Assembly: GCF_030848805.1 (NCBI RefSeq)
Contig: NC_092363.1
Span: 4,030,001 to 4,094,000 of the forward strand
Length of the DNA: 64,000 nucleotides
Reading direction: 5' to 3'
Origin: Temnothorax longispinosus
Taxonomy: Eukaryota; Arthropoda; Insecta; Hymenoptera; Formicidae
The notes beneath the pieces are model-generated. The model was not told the DNA's origin, made no database searches, and saw only the letters and a list, made by a program, of their open reading frames with translations. Shown here in pieces: positions 26,701-37,782 of this stretch. Each line of letters opens with the position of its first letter. Position 1 is the first letter of the stretch. The position numbers and the translations under genes were made by a program.

Positions 26701-27623
26701 AAGAGCAACGAGCGGCAATGGTGCAGGCATCAGACGTCGGGCGAGCTGGACGATACGAAGCTAATCGAGGGATTAACCGGCGAGAAGACGATTTATCGGC
26801 GCCGGGCGGAGAAGGAGCCGGAGATCGGCGCGCCGCAATTGAAACCGAAACGATTGAAACTCGTCGCGGACGTGTCCGGCAGCATGTACAGGTTCAACGG
26901 CTACGACGGCCGGCTGGATCGCGAGTTGGAGGCCTGTGTCATGGTAATGGAGGCTTTCAGCGGTTACGAGGGTAAATTTCAATACGACATCGTCGGCCAT
27001 TCCGGCGACGATTACCGTATTGTCTTTGTCGATCGCACGCAACCGCCGACGGACAATAAACGAAGGCTGGAGGTGATTAAGGCGAGTAGATTCATTTTTG
27101 TCGTTTTTCTTTTCTCGTGAAAGGATAAGCCACGCGATTTAATTAACGAGCGGTTATTTATCTTCGCAGACGATGCACGCTCACTCGCAATTTTGCACGT
27201 CCGGCGATAATACATTGGAGGCGACGCAGCATGCAATTGCGAGCTTGGCGAAAGAGGATTCCGACGAATCAATCGTAGTTGTACTCTCGGATGCGAATCT
27301 AGAGCGTTACGGGATCTCTCCTGCACGATTCGCAAAATTATTGACGTCTAACGCGGACGTGAATTCCTACGCTATTTTTATTGGATCGTTGGGTGATCAA
27401 GCGACCAGGTATAGTTTTAACGATAATAAAAATTTATCGTTTTGTTACTCGTCTTTTCTTAATCCTATCGATCGGTGCTAATTAAAACACTTGTATTATT
27501 TTTAGATTGATGAAGAAGATGCCTTCTGGTCGCGCGTTTGTGTGCATGGATCTTAAGAATATACCACGAATTCTGCAGCAGATTTTTGCTGCTTCGGTTT
27601 TAAGTACAACACGATCGACTTAA
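14734..27623 (+). CDS. VWA8: VWA8, mitochondrial AAA+ ATPase with von Willebrand A domain
   Basis: Nineteen coding exons in phase: 14734-14842, 15085-15165, 15272-15681, 15782-15946, 21294-21452, 21521-21751, 21840-22052, 22218-22378, 22457-22739, 22812-23510, 23596-23976, 24056-24207, 24424-24853, 24927-25681, 25906-26216, 26356-26607, 26687-27081, 27170-27408, 27506-27623, totalling about 1847 residues (human about 1905). The start is the only in-frame ATG after the 5' stop. It opens an Arg-rich, acid-poor segment (MLSVLRNSRCPSTAGR...) typical of a mitochondrial presequence. MoxR/dynein-like ATPase modules follow: a degenerate first P-loop (MGGPGMRRRD), a second Walker A IGPKGCGKST (~427-436), and a third, GNQGVGK (~757-763), with Walker B VVDEADKAP (~821-829). 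The C-terminal VWA domain (~1650-1840) has the MIDAS motif DVSGS and HAHSQFC. The family protein is a matrix-side mitochondrial ATPase of poorly defined role. The introns after exons 7 and 17 use GC donors. Confidence 0.95.
14865..14997. mobile_element. Foldback MITE-like hairpin in VWA8 intron 1
   Basis: Two long inverted arms: TTCGGGGAGCGCGCTATTA on the left is matched by its complement near 14970-14990, and the similarity extends to GGCTG...CAGCC at the tips and inward through ATTCTATC. The arms are separated by about 20 bases. Both flanks contain TAAC, a possible decayed target duplication. It starts 23 bases after the exon 1 donor (14842) and codes for nothing. Confidence 0.65.
17295..18314 (+). 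CDS. Nested, apparently intronless gene of unknown family
   Basis: An open frame of 339 residues inside VWA8 intron 4, same strand. The ATG at 17295 follows an in-frame TAA at 17259; a later in-frame ATG at 17433 (MEKSFPAKRQQ) is an alternative start. The protein is highly charged and soluble with no membrane segment or signal peptide. Arg/Glu-rich stretches lie around residues 200-300, and the C-terminus is more ordered-looking (VWSPPGRLQLHIVMPSF, then SSLESLACD). A possible helix-rich N-terminal block reads RLDRLNSCFMNLHVVVEKNF. I recognise no domain. Support for a real gene: length in a stop-rich background, a coding-like GC-richer composition, and AATAAA at 18481, 167 bases past the stop. 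It could be a retrogene or the last exon of a longer gene. Confidence 0.6.
   Translation: MPAIWASSERPLFVRTVWVDGMRHAVLSPDDPVVVNPRLRRHPRTSMEKSFPAKRQQAETRLDRLNSCFMNLHVVVEKNFPDSKIPPRIVRRQSAPPCARMCSEKAGGLLEIYVNDKSDEDRVSYQTLENEETTFSTSENLDCNSVGQSLRLQRDAFSTMTEYKQADRPSDAHWNPLSERVLQWLDLSGRAQDYELETGSEENSRVREDDRRWGAAARRRRHLSQTREGSMFTERERVVVQNYKLQKNLKLECETKFARKRLSRMKDKTEEDGVRREESIGSKTRATSAEESDLRNDDESGNDRLAVWSPPGRLQLHIVMPSFNSIEKRTSSLESLACD
18481..18486 (+). promoter_or_regulatory. Poly(A) signal of the nested gene
   Basis: AATAAA, 167 bases after the TGA of the frame ending at 18314. It lies deep inside the VWA8 intron, so it makes sense only for an independent transcript on this strand. Confidence 0.45.
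22053..22054 (+). other. GC splice donor of VWA8 intron 7
   Basis: The exon ends LYQ and the intron begins CAG|GCAAGT; the next exon starts TTAG|GATATGACT (DMTSRD), as in other VWA8 proteins. No GT donor keeps phase. GC donors with an otherwise perfect consensus are the usual form of GC-AG introns spliced by the major spliceosome. Confidence 0.85.
27082..27083 (+). other. GC splice donor of VWA8 intron 17
   Basis: The exon ends RLEVIK with AAG|GCGAGT, and the next exon begins CGCAG|ACGATGCAC (TMHAHSQFC). Using the nearby GT (GCGA|GTAG) would break phase and the conserved TMHAHSQFC sequence. This makes two GC-AG introns in one gene. Confidence 0.75.
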
Positions 27624-27773
27624 TGTGATTGATATGATTAGTTGAATTTTACATAGGAAAATACAGCGTCCTTTTGTTTATAGTTATTAGAGGATTATTT
27701 AATACACATTCTCTGGGGATACATGCTTTTATATAACACAATCACATTTATAAAATTATTGTAAATTTCTGTA

Positions 27774-27779
27774 AATAAA
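27774..27779 (+). promoter_or_regulatory. Poly(A) signal of VWA8
   Basis: AATAAA about 150 bases after the VWA8 stop codon at 27621-27623, in AT-rich 3' sequence. Confidence 0.5.
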
Positions 27780-28287
27780 AATTTGTAAATGTCTTTTAAA
27801 AATTCTCTAATATACGAGCACAGAGCTTCAGGGTGAAATCGGATGTCATTAATAAGGAACACGCACATAGTATTCGCACTTTTCTCATCATGTCGCATAT
27901 ATTACTAAGGTCTTCCCACGATCCTCAAACTCGGAGGCAAACATCAATTATCTTAATTCTATATTAAGGCAACGTATTATCGCGCGAGATCTCAGCTAAG
28001 GAGTCAACGGTGACCTTTCACTCAGGGTAAACGCCCGGATTTGTCCGTGCGCCCACGCGCATTTGGAAGGAAGGAACGTCACGGGGGCGCGAGGGAGACA
28101 GCGTGGACCAGCGCGCATCATGACGGTCGGAGAGCCAGAGGGGGTGTTTCATCCCCCGGAGAGACGACGTAGCCGAGGACGACCGAGGTCGCGCGGAGAG
28201 GATCGAAGCGGTCCCGCGCGCCCGCGCGATCCGCCGGATTAACGATGGTGTGGGGCGGCCGATTGTCAGTCGCACGCCGGTGGTTGA
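27780..28287. promoter_or_regulatory. Spacer and GC-rich 5' region of the Cys/His-repeat gene
   Basis: AT-rich until about 27960, then strongly GC- and CpG-rich up to the ATG at 28288, consistent with a promoter and 5' UTR. No TATA box or other discrete element could be assigned. Long antisense frames here are shadows of the GC composition. Confidence 0.4.
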
Positions 28288-31062
28288 ATGGAGCGGGTGT
28301 GGAGACGCGTACAGGGCGCCGGACGTCGCGGCGCCGCGGCCCGTTGCGGCTGTCCCGTGCAGCCGTGCCAGTTGCACGTGGACCAACGCGCGAAGCGCGG
28401 CGGCGGCGGCCGTAAGTCCCGCGGCAGCTCCGGCGGCGGGCCCCAGACTATCGTCTGCGGCTGCCAGGTGCAGCCGTGTCCGGTGCATCCAGTGCTAATC
28501 AGGGTTCGTCGTACCCGACCGGCTACTCCCGCTTCTACTGCCGCCGCCGCTGCCGCCGCCGCGGCCACCATCAGCTGCGACTGTCCGCCGGAAGCACAGC
28601 CCTGTCCGCATGCCCAGCGAGGATCGGCCGTGAGAAGGGTCAGAAGGTAAATAAACGCGACGATGTAATAGCGCCGTGTGTATTCCACCCTGTACTGTAA
28701 AAGCCAGCTGGGGAGGGGGGGTAGTTGTATTGGGGTAGGTTGAAAATTGGGGTAGGTTGGTGATATTGCTATCACAGTTATTGCTATCGCGGTTCATAGA
28801 ACGGGAGAGACTCTGCACCTATTCGGTCGATAGCACTTGTTGACCAATGACCTTTCTGGTGATAGATAATCGAAAAAAAAAATTGTTGCCGGTACTTGCG
28901 TATATGTATTGCGGCATTGTGTCGTGATAAATTCCTTTGAAAGACTATCGTTGATTATTCCCTTCGAAATTTCAGTCGCTTCGTGCGATCGATAGCAGTG
29001 GAAATGACGAGCAACAGTTATATCCATATAGGGTGGTGCTCCAGTTTTATCCGTATCTCCTTTTATCCCCGGTTTTTGTCTAATTCGTGCCATTTTACTT
29101 CGCGAATAACTTTTATCGGTGGCAATTTTTGACATTATCGTGATTCGATGGCGATAGGTAACGGTCGATTACATAAAGCTCAACCGCGCGGTCTGAAAGA
29201 TCGCGGTGAAAGGGGTGGAAGGCATGGTGGAGGTCAGGTGGCAACGTACCGTTGGCACTTGCGCCGATCGTAAGCAGGTTTTAGGTGAACGCGAATAGTA
29301 TAGTTACCCCATAGACCTGCCAACCCTAGTTCGCTCGACAGCCAAACCGAGGTTGACGTTTGTAGGGTAAACAAGGTGATTACCTTGTCTGAATTAACAT
29401 GAGAGGATTTACGCGATGGCGAAACGTGAAATGCAACGTTTGAAAGCATTTTCATGTCGGAGTAACGGAGGAAATCTTCATCTGTTTGAAGAACCTGAGA
29501 ATGCCAATTCGTGCCAATTCTTTTATCTCTTCTCTAGAACGCTGAGATATTGATTTACGAAGTGCCACGTGCTACGGCAAATTATGCAGAGAATATTGTA
29601 TATTTATTCCCATTTCTGGCTTTCATGAATATCGTGAATAGCTTATATAGTTTTGTTAAATTACGGAGTAGATTTTTTTTGTACGTGCGCATTTATGGAT
29701 ATATTAACATGAATTTATCACGAAACAAGATGTTTCTCGCAATTACACTGCAATTTGTACTTTACATAATGTTAACGTGTATAAATAAATACACGGGGAA
29801 TTGAAACGTTTATGTTGCATACATAAATTTCCTGATGAAAGAGATTCATTAATAAAGAAACATGGGAAGCGCAAGAAATTTAAGAAATTGCAAATTTAAC
29901 ATTATTGAAACGAGAGAAGTTTAGAGAGAAAATTATAAAATCAATTTAGTAATGAGGTCAATTTAATTCGCGATGCAATTATCTGGGATGCTTTGAAGTT
30001 TAGTCACGATATAGCCACACGCGAACGATCACAGTCCTCAGATTTTCACTTGAGTTTTCTTCCTATTTTCCTCGAGCGGAATCTTTCCGTTCTTACAACA
30101 TTATTGTGCGATAATACGCTAAAATAAAGTTTCCAATAGTCGATAGGAACTCTCGCGGTCCAACTTGTGGCTGTCAAATATCTCGGGCGAAGTATGTCGC
30201 GACCGTTTTGTGTAGAAATCGACATTTTCCAGTAATATATGGACACTTGCATAATTGCTTAACGTATGGTATTTAAATCTCAGAAAGATCAATACGACGC
30301 TTCGAAAGCAGTAACGTTTGCGATTCGTGTGCCTCGAAATAACGAAACTGTACATTTTAGCGTAATTAATGATCTAAATTTAGAAGTAAACAATTTCAAA
30401 ATTAAAAAATAGAAAGATTTTTCTTTGACTCTAATATTTGTCCTGTAACTTGGCAAATGTTCGTCGCTCAAATTCGTCCTTTTCTCATTCGTTAACACGT
30501 TTCTCGTTGCAGATGCGAGTGCGCGGATCGTTCCTGCCGGCACGCAGCCGGTACCCGTCGCCGAGCGGCCGCGCAATCTTCGTCATCCCCTGTTTCCTCC
30601 ACGCAGTTGCAGCAGCAGCAGCCGTGCGAGTGCGCCGACGAGAGAGCCAACTGCGCCCACACAGGCGGCGGCGAGGCGCCGTGCGAGTGCGAGTGTAGCG
30701 AGGAGGCGAAGCCGTGCCCGCACACGGTGAAAACGCGCCGTACGCGCCGCACGTGCACGGACTGCAGCTGCAGCGGCACGCAGCCCTGCGGCCACAAGCC
30801 GCAGCCCGAGGGCCGCATCAAGCGGGTCAAGTGCCGCGTGAGGCGTGCCGGTTGCGCGATGGCACGTTGCACCGCCGAACTCGCGATGCTGCATTTGCAC
30901 TGGGAGCTCGCCACCGAATGTGCGCCCTGCAGGCCGCGCGCGCTCACGCGACGGCTCTGCAGGAGGCAACAGAGCGACAACGAGCTCTACCGCAGCAACA
31001 GCTTCAAGTTCGAGCGCTTCGAGCGTACCAAGGATGAGTGCGTCACGCCGCTCCGCAAACAG
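28288..31062 (+). CDS. Uncharacterised protein with seven C-x-C...C-x-H repeats (3' end not found)
   Basis: Two exons join in phase: 28288-28646 (donor AGAAG|GTAAAT) and 30513-31062 (acceptor CGTTGCAG; donor AAACAG|GTGAGT), giving 303 residues so far. The ATG is directly preceded in frame by TGA. Seven modules are visible: CGCPVQPCQLH, CGCQVQPCPVH, CDCPPEAQPCPH, CECADRSCRH, CECADERANCAH, CECSEEAKPCPH and CSCSGTQPCGH, all C-x-C-x(4-6)-C-x(1-2)-H with Pro often before the third Cys. Each has three Cys and one His, a ligand set that could hold a zinc ion. The linkers are Arg-, Ser-, Gly- and Gln-rich, with one Ala run from GCC repeats. After the repeats the chain changes (LHLHWELATECAPCRP, then DNELYRSNSFKFERFERTKD). 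The spacing fits no zinc-finger class I know. A possible next exon is 31733-31778 (in phase, ACAG|CCTTTA...GCAG|GTGAGT). No signal peptide is seen. Confidence 0.7.
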
Positions 31063-31732
31063 GTGAGTGTCCGTCCGTTTTTGGTCTCGCTCGTAATTAG
31101 AAATGCATACCGAGTATCACCGCCAAGGTATCCCTAAACGAGATATTTCTTTGTTTCTTATTGGATAAAAATAGCACGAGATAATGCGAAGTAATGCGGA
31201 AATATCTCTCGAACTGTAATATATCACATGTGTTATATATAAAGTATGATAGTTTAAACGTTTAAAGAATCATATGAATTGTTAATAGAAAGCGAATCAA
31301 ATAATGTATACTTACGAGTTCTATTTATTTCTTATAATCCTGTCAATACTAATAGTATTAATATTATATACTATTAATGTTAAATTAATACTAAGATACA
31401 ATTTTTATTTAGACCTTTGCATAATTAATTGAAATACCGCTTTGCATTTAATCCGTTTACATAAAAATATATTTTCTAAAATACATTTTGCAAAATAATA
31501 GAATTTATTTTTGTATGTAATGTAACCAATTATAAGTACCTACAAGAAAAGAAAAGAAAAAGAAAGATATCACGAAAATTATTCATTGTTTCACTTAAAT
31601 TACTTCTTAACTGGGGTAGATAACTGTAACACGAAAGAAAGATTCATACGATGACTCATGGTGTGACATTATAACTTTGATTCACTTTCTCGTGTGTATA
31701 TCCTATTGCAATAGTATTTCAAACTCCAACAG

Positions 31733-31778
31733 CCTTTAGAGGACCGAAGAAAAGTCCTATACTCGATTTCATGTGCAG
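31733..31778 (+). CDS. Possible third exon of the Cys/His-repeat gene
   Basis: A 46-base open stretch between a good acceptor (CTCCAACAG) and a good donor (GCAG|GTGAGT). It is in phase with the exon ending at 31062 and would add PLEDRRKVLYSISCAG. A microexon of this quality can arise by chance; no later exon was found to confirm it. Confidence 0.3.
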
Positions 31779-34286
31779 GTGAGTTCTTGAAACTTTAATG
31801 GCATAAGAGACTATAGAATAAAGATTGCTTTATTTACGATGTTGAAGTAATATTGTCTTATCTTATCTCTGTCACAAAAGTATAAATATTGTAATCACTA
31901 ATCTGCGTTGAATAAATTATAACTATTATTAAATATTGTTGTATTACGATATAAACGTATCGTAATATTTAATATTCAAATTTTGCGAAACGCAATCCTG
32001 TCGTAAACTTTCGCCATATTAACCAATATTACTAATAACACAAAAAGTAAAGACTATATTAGTGATAAAAACCCGAGGGATTTGATTGGCCTCGTGCCAA
32101 AGCTTGACTTAATTTCGTATGCGCAGCACGTGCTATTCTACATCGGGTGAGATACTCACACATTCCTGAAAAGAACATTCAATTTGAAAATATGCGAACT
32201 ATAACTCGTAGTTAATGTGACGCTTTCTTCCGGTATCTGGTTTTTATAGGGCGAAACTTTTTTAAAAATAAATTTTGCTGAGTAGAAACGCAAATGGAAT
32301 TCCATTACGATGATGAAAGCGAAAGATTTAGTATAAGACAAGTCCGGAACCTCTATTTTTTACGTCACGTCGCGAATATTTTCTGTCATTACCGTACAAT
32401 CAAGAGTTATTCGAGGTGGAGGAATTTAATAGACCACATCGAGAATTTGAACAACATTGAAGGGCGCAAGTTTCGAGTTTATGATTTACGGTTTTGAAGG
32501 CTCATTTAAACTCATTTATGCGGCCATTTACTCGATCGTAGGTTGGAAACGCGAGACTTAATATCTCTCCAAGGTAGTTGCCTTTAGATGCGATTGCTTT
32601 CAGTTAATAAGAGCAAACTTAGTTTATACGATAATCATGGATCCATCAGCTAAAGACTACTGAGTACGGGAATATTATTCATAGTTACATTCCTCATGTC
32701 AAAACAGTGCATAGGTATTTTTGACGAATTGAAATCTCTCGTACGTTCTGTATTACAAAAGTAGTAAAAGTAAACGATAATCAGACATTCGTCATATTTA
32801 TTTTATTAGTATGTGAATAGTTTATATATTTTTAATATCTAGCATTTATGTACAATTAATTGTTATAAATTTTGTGTGTGTATATAAATAGTCATTATTA
32901 TATAAGTTTATCCTGTTCTGAATTAAGATAAGATACAATATTAATTACAAAAATCTTCTCATTGTTAGGCTTTTAATAAACGCATTAGCGTGTTTCTTAA
33001 GTTAATTTCGCGTATGCATAAATTACTTTTAGCGCAAATATTCTCCAATACATAATGTTTGAGCAAGGTTCACCGAGCGCAATAGCTGCTATGTATACAT
33101 CGAAAGTATGTAGGTATTTGCAAGATCTAACGATCGTGTATAATCGTTACACAAAATGAACCAAGAAGCTCTATGGAAACGGTTCCACGAAAATTATGCT
33201 TCAGCGGTTAATGGTGTACATGTGGCACACTGTATATATGAGACAGGACTTACAGTAAACTTGTCAATATCCGGAAGCTACTCCGCGAATATGTACGTGC
33301 AGCACTAAATAGTAAGATGTATATTTGGAAATTTACTTATAATTAAAAATTTATACAAAATACTTAATTTATTTTCACTTAAAAATCTATGCAAAATGAA
33401 ATGCTTAATGTTGAAATTGAATAAATTACTAAAATATATAAACTATAACGTCTCAGAGAACTTATGTCCTGCAATCAATCGAAGATATTTTTGTTAGATT
33501 TAATATAATTCTATAAACTTTTTTAGCCTTATTGTTGATTCATTTTCATAAATTATAGAAATTTACTATTTTTCTGTCATCGATCATAAAGCATTAACTT
33601 ATTCGCGAGCTAAAACCTACGGTTTCGCAGTTATTTCGATAAAGTCCCAATAAAATTGAGTTGTCACGACGACTTATCCCAAGATCGCTTTGCCGGTCCA
33701 AAAGAAGAAATGAAGGGGAAATCGTAAGATGTGTAAGAAGAAGAAAAGAGAGAGAAGATGGAAGGAAAAGGAGTAGCGCGACGATGCCGAATTGATCGCA
33801 AATCAAAAGGGCTTCGTTCTGTCGAAGCTCCTCGGTGGCTTCGTCGAGACACTTTTTGAAAGGATTTTTCCCTTATATACTGCATGACATTTCTATTCGT
33901 TCGTCTCAGGATGCAGATTTAATAAACGATTTGACTGAGATCACGGCTCTGCGAATAAACGCCGTTATTTATGATATTTATTTTCGTGGTACAAAATTAT
34001 ATTTAATTTGTTTCTATAGTTCAACACATATTTCATATTTATATATATTTTTGTAACACGACAATAATACTAAGCTCTGTCTTACTTGCATTTAAGTACT
34101 ATATATTACAAAGTTGCTGCGCAAATGCATGATTGCTTTTGACACGATTGTAAATACTACTTTATGCGCAGTTATGAGAGAGAATAATGCCTTTGTGGCT
34201 ACTTCATAATACTGTAATACTGTGGAAATTAACCCTCTAGAGTCTAGGACTAGGGGGTATATAAGCTCTGCAAACTATACAAGTTT
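31779..34286. other. AT-rich intergenic sequence
   Basis: No frame, repeat or RNA gene that I can support. Remaining 3' exons of the Cys/His-repeat gene may lie here. A TATATAA-like stretch at 34257-34263 lies just before the first duplication unit. Confidence 0.5.
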
Positions 34287-35570
34287 ATGTATCTGCTTGG
34301 ATAGTTGAGTTAGGGAATATGGTCTTCGCAGTATACGTGTGCATATATTATACATCTTATTTCGGCCAGGCGACAGTAAATATACCGTATTCAGCACGCG
34401 GTTTTGAACCGTAAAGTTATTCGGGAATATTTATGCGAGATACGGGTGAGACAGCTTATAACATTTGTTACGTAACTGGGGCGGAAAGTAGCCGTCCGTC
34501 TCAGTGCGACAAATTAATTTCTGAGAGTTAAATTGCAGGTGAAAATTTTGAACTATAATTACGCTAACCAAATCGTGAAATTGTCATATTTTTTGCACAA
34601 ATAGTGAAACTGACTTCTTAGATTATCGAGAATATTTTTTAAATAAAAAGAGTAAAAGGCTCACTGGAAGGAGTTGCATTTAATAATAATTTCCGTTAGA
34701 AATGAGCAACCATCAGGCCTTTTCATGCAGTAAAACAAAATGGAGAGCGATGTTGAAGCCTATCACTCTCAGAAGAACGGCGAAAGCAGAAATGAAATTT
34801 CATTAGCAATGTAAATACGTCAGAATAGAATTCGGTATGAACGATCTGCGCTCGCGCTTTCTTGTCGAGTAGCAGCCGTCTCGTTGCACAGTTGCAGCTC
34901 GTCTTGTTCTTATTCGGAAAGTTTCTAACGTTTGCTATTAGTTATACTTCTCCCAGGAAAAAAAAACAAATGTAATAAGTTCGTCTATATTTTTATACCG
35001 TTTTTCTTCTTCTCGGGGTTGTAACTTGCGGAAAGTTTCTCTTTCGTTCTCGATTGCCTTTTCCTCGTCCGTAAATCTGGAGGGCGTGTGCGACTTGTTT
35101 TTCGAAGAGACATCGCGTATTATCTCCTATTTTCTTTTCCACAATTATAAAGTCGCTAGACGTCATAAAGAAAGTAAGAAGAATATGCTTGTGAAGCTAC
35201 CGATGACACGATTAACGCATATCTTTCATCTACGATCAAGTTTTACTGAATAGAGAATTGTCGATACGATCATGACTGTCAATTACGGCTGAAACGTGCG
35301 CATCGTTTCCGCTCTGCCAAGTGTCACCGGAAATAAGAGCAACACGTGAGGGCCGCGCGGTCACGGTGTATTGATTCCGCGACAGAGTCCAGTTCTATTC
35401 GACCTCTTGCGCTATCCAATAGCTCTATATCGAAATCCCTCTGGATTCGATTTGTGATAACTGACGGACGGACGGCACTTGTCGCGCGATATAATTTCTC
35501 ACCGTCTTTTCGGGCAGGCTAAATTCACTAGTAGTTTTCTTTGAATAAATCAAAGTAATATTTATTTCGT

Positions 35571-35576
35571 CGAAAA
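35571..35576 (-). promoter_or_regulatory. Poly(A) signal of protease copy 1
   Basis: AATAAA on the minus strand, about 246 bases past the stop codon. The same sequence recurs at the equivalent place in the other two units. Confidence 0.45.
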
Positions 35577-35821
35577 TGTGTACAGAATTTTGAGGGCATC
35601 TACTATGTACAACCCTATATCACATCGTTATCGTACAGTTTTTACATCAAAATATCTTTCTTTCTTAGTTCAGATTACTTAGTTTAGAGGTTTTAAGAAC
35701 CGATGTCTAAAAAATTATACAGAACGAAGGACAAAGTACAAGCCATAGTTGGAAGTGAGAGGGAGTAGTTTAGACCGCGTTAGAATTTCTTCACGTTGAT
35801 ATTCAGAGCACTGGGCAGAAA

Positions 35822-37145
35822 TCACGATTCCAACCAGATAATTATCTCAATCCAATCCAGGTAAGAGACAACACGTGTATAGACGGTGGGGTAGGAGGTG
35901 CTGGCGCAACCGTTCGCCCAGGATACCAATCCAACGAGTTTTCCACCGACAGTCAATGGGCCACCAGAGTCACCCTGGAAGAAGCAAGATGCCATTTCAA
36001 ATATGACGCTCAGATTTTGTTTTGTGCATTTAATTTCTCCATCGAGATTTTAAATACAGATTTTAGATTTGGTCGTGAGGATATTAAATAGATGGACCGA
36101 TGCAATGGCAGTTGAAATTTTAAGATAAACTTACGTGGCAAGCTCCTTTCTCAGTTTCCGGATGGTACGCGCAAACTTGCGTGGGGAAGACGTTCATTCC
36201 CATATTGTTGTACATCAACTTGCAGTATTCTTGATCAGCGATCAAGATGTTGACTCGTTGTAACTTAGTAGTGGCTGCTCCACCTTCCTGCATTTTCACA
36301 ATAATATTTATAACTGTTGCTCTCGGAGTGACACCAAATTGCTTTTAGTCTTTTTACACTAGATATTATAAATATCTAGTATTATAGTCTAAGTTATAGA
36401 CGAAATGATACTTAAAATGACAAAAAACTTACCCAGAGTCTGCCCCATCCTGATACAACAGCTACATCGTTGGCCTTAACGGTATGTCCCTTTGGTGGCA
36501 GAGGAACGTGTCCAACTTTGTTAGATTTTACGAAGGGAGTTTTTACCTGAAAGACAATTTTTACTTGAGATTTGTAATATTTTATTAGGAAAAAAAAAAT
36601 TAGAAAGATTAAGCCATGCTTACCTTCAATAAAGCAATATCGTTAATATAGGAATTAGCGAAGTTGTATTCTTCGTGAATAATGATTTTTTCGACATCAT
36701 GCTGCAATTTCTCCTGGTCTGTCAGACTGATTGTTGCAGCAACAACTTTTATGTCAGTGGCGCGTCGGCTGCAATACGAAATTTATAATTGTTTAAATTT
36801 TTATCTAAATATATAATACAGTGAATTGTCATATTTTTTACATTGGTAAAATAATATTTACACGTATGTACGCATGAAAATGTTTATAGTAGAGAGATAT
36901 ATTAGCGTGAATAATATGCAATTATTTTATTAAAAGTAATAATAATAAAATTACCCCTGAACGCAATGAGCTGCTGTGATGACAAATTTATCGTTCAGGA
37001 TCGATCCACCACAGAAGTGAAAGGAATTATATTTAGTTTGAAGAGAAATCTGTGAAAATATCATAGCACTCTAATATCTGCGCATCTGTTCATATATTTT
37101 CATATATATTTTCATACGTTAATTATAATGAAAAGTATTTATACG

Positions 37146-37188
<43 letters not shown>

Positions 37189-37728
37189 GTATACTAGTTT
37201 ACATATATATACTGTTAATTTTTGTAATGAATTTGGTAACATGTACCTGATATGGAATCTCGCCTACTTTGGCATCCTCTCCATTCACGATCCTGGGATC
37301 AAAGAATGGAAGGACTCCAGCTGCAACGATAAGTCATTATCACTATATATGTAAAATGCAGCGGAAGAAACGCAATCTTCACAGAGATTTAAATTGTAAC
37401 AAGTAATAGTTCGTTTCTCAGGTGTGTTTTAATACTGAATTTTTGGATCTGTGTGAGTTAGCAATTTTTCAGCGAAGTTTTATTGAAAATTATAAAGGAT
37501 AGTTTTGCGATTATTTCTATTTGTGTATTTAATTGATTGGCAGATAAACAAAAAAAATCACTTATTTGAATAATACGACACAATAAAGCGATTTTTCCCA
37601 AGATATTTCTAAGAGAGTTATTAATTTGTGTTCATTTGAACGAATGATTATCGGTCAACTCGAGAGAATTATCACTTACCGTGAGAGAAACCCAGAAGGC
37701 CGAGGAGACACAGAACACTCAACGCCAT
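35822..37728 (-). CDS. S1-family serine protease, array copy 1 (chymotrypsin/elastase-like)
   Basis: Seven exons: 37680-37728, 37247-37320, 36955-37049, 36624-36768, 36433-36546, 36135-36287, 35822-35974, for 260 residues. A signal peptide (MALSVLCLLGLLGFSH) leads into a short propeptide ending FFDPR, cleaved before IVNG, so it is a secreted zymogen activated by a trypsin-like cut. The catalytic triad is present: TAAHC (His57), NDIALL (Asp102), GDSGG (Ser195). S1 pocket positions read Gly189, Ala216, Thr226, so it is not a trypsin; it probably prefers hydrophobic or small side chains. The Cys pattern suits three disulfides. The C-terminus is odd: after YLDW the frame reads IEIIIWLES and stops, because a 61-base net insertion displaced the usual tail (IKANAV in copy 3). 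A TATA box lies about 50 bases upstream. Digestive use is likely; defence or venom cannot be excluded. Confidence 0.9.
37149..37187. repeat. (TA)n microsatellite in protease intron 2
   Basis: About 19 TA units in copy 1. The matching introns of copy 2 (near 42687) and copy 3 (near 47942) carry much shorter runs, so the tract has changed length since duplication. Confidence 0.85.
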
Positions 37729-37775
37729 TGTCTGATCACTGACCGAAGCCTGATTTGAACTCGTCGACACCGCGA

Positions 37776-37782
37776 TTTTATA
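37776..37782 (-). promoter_or_regulatory. TATA box of protease copy 1
   Basis: TATAAAA on the minus strand, with its first base 54 upstream of the ATG. An initiator-like TCAGG lies at 37753-37749, about 31 bases downstream of the box, so the 5' UTR would be only about 23 bases. The identical box is kept in copy 3 (48556-48550) but changed in copy 2. Confidence 0.6.

Noticed and set aside
28018..28775. Long antisense frames over the Cys/His-repeat gene, also at 30492-30980
   Set aside because: They mirror GC-rich codons; only the plus frame has the periodic motif, in-phase splice sites and a stop directly before its ATG.
35026..35253. 75-codon plus-strand frame recurring at 40548-40775 and 45863-46090
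   Set aside because: It lies in the protease 3' flank, is Ser/Phe-rich from pyrimidine tracts, and the copies reflect segmental duplication.
35764..35830. Reading the 61-base insertion in protease copies 1 and 2 as a mini-intron
   Set aside because: The only GT...AG pair (GTTGGA...CCCAG) would give an intron of about 30 bases, too short to splice, and would not restore the IKANAV ending.
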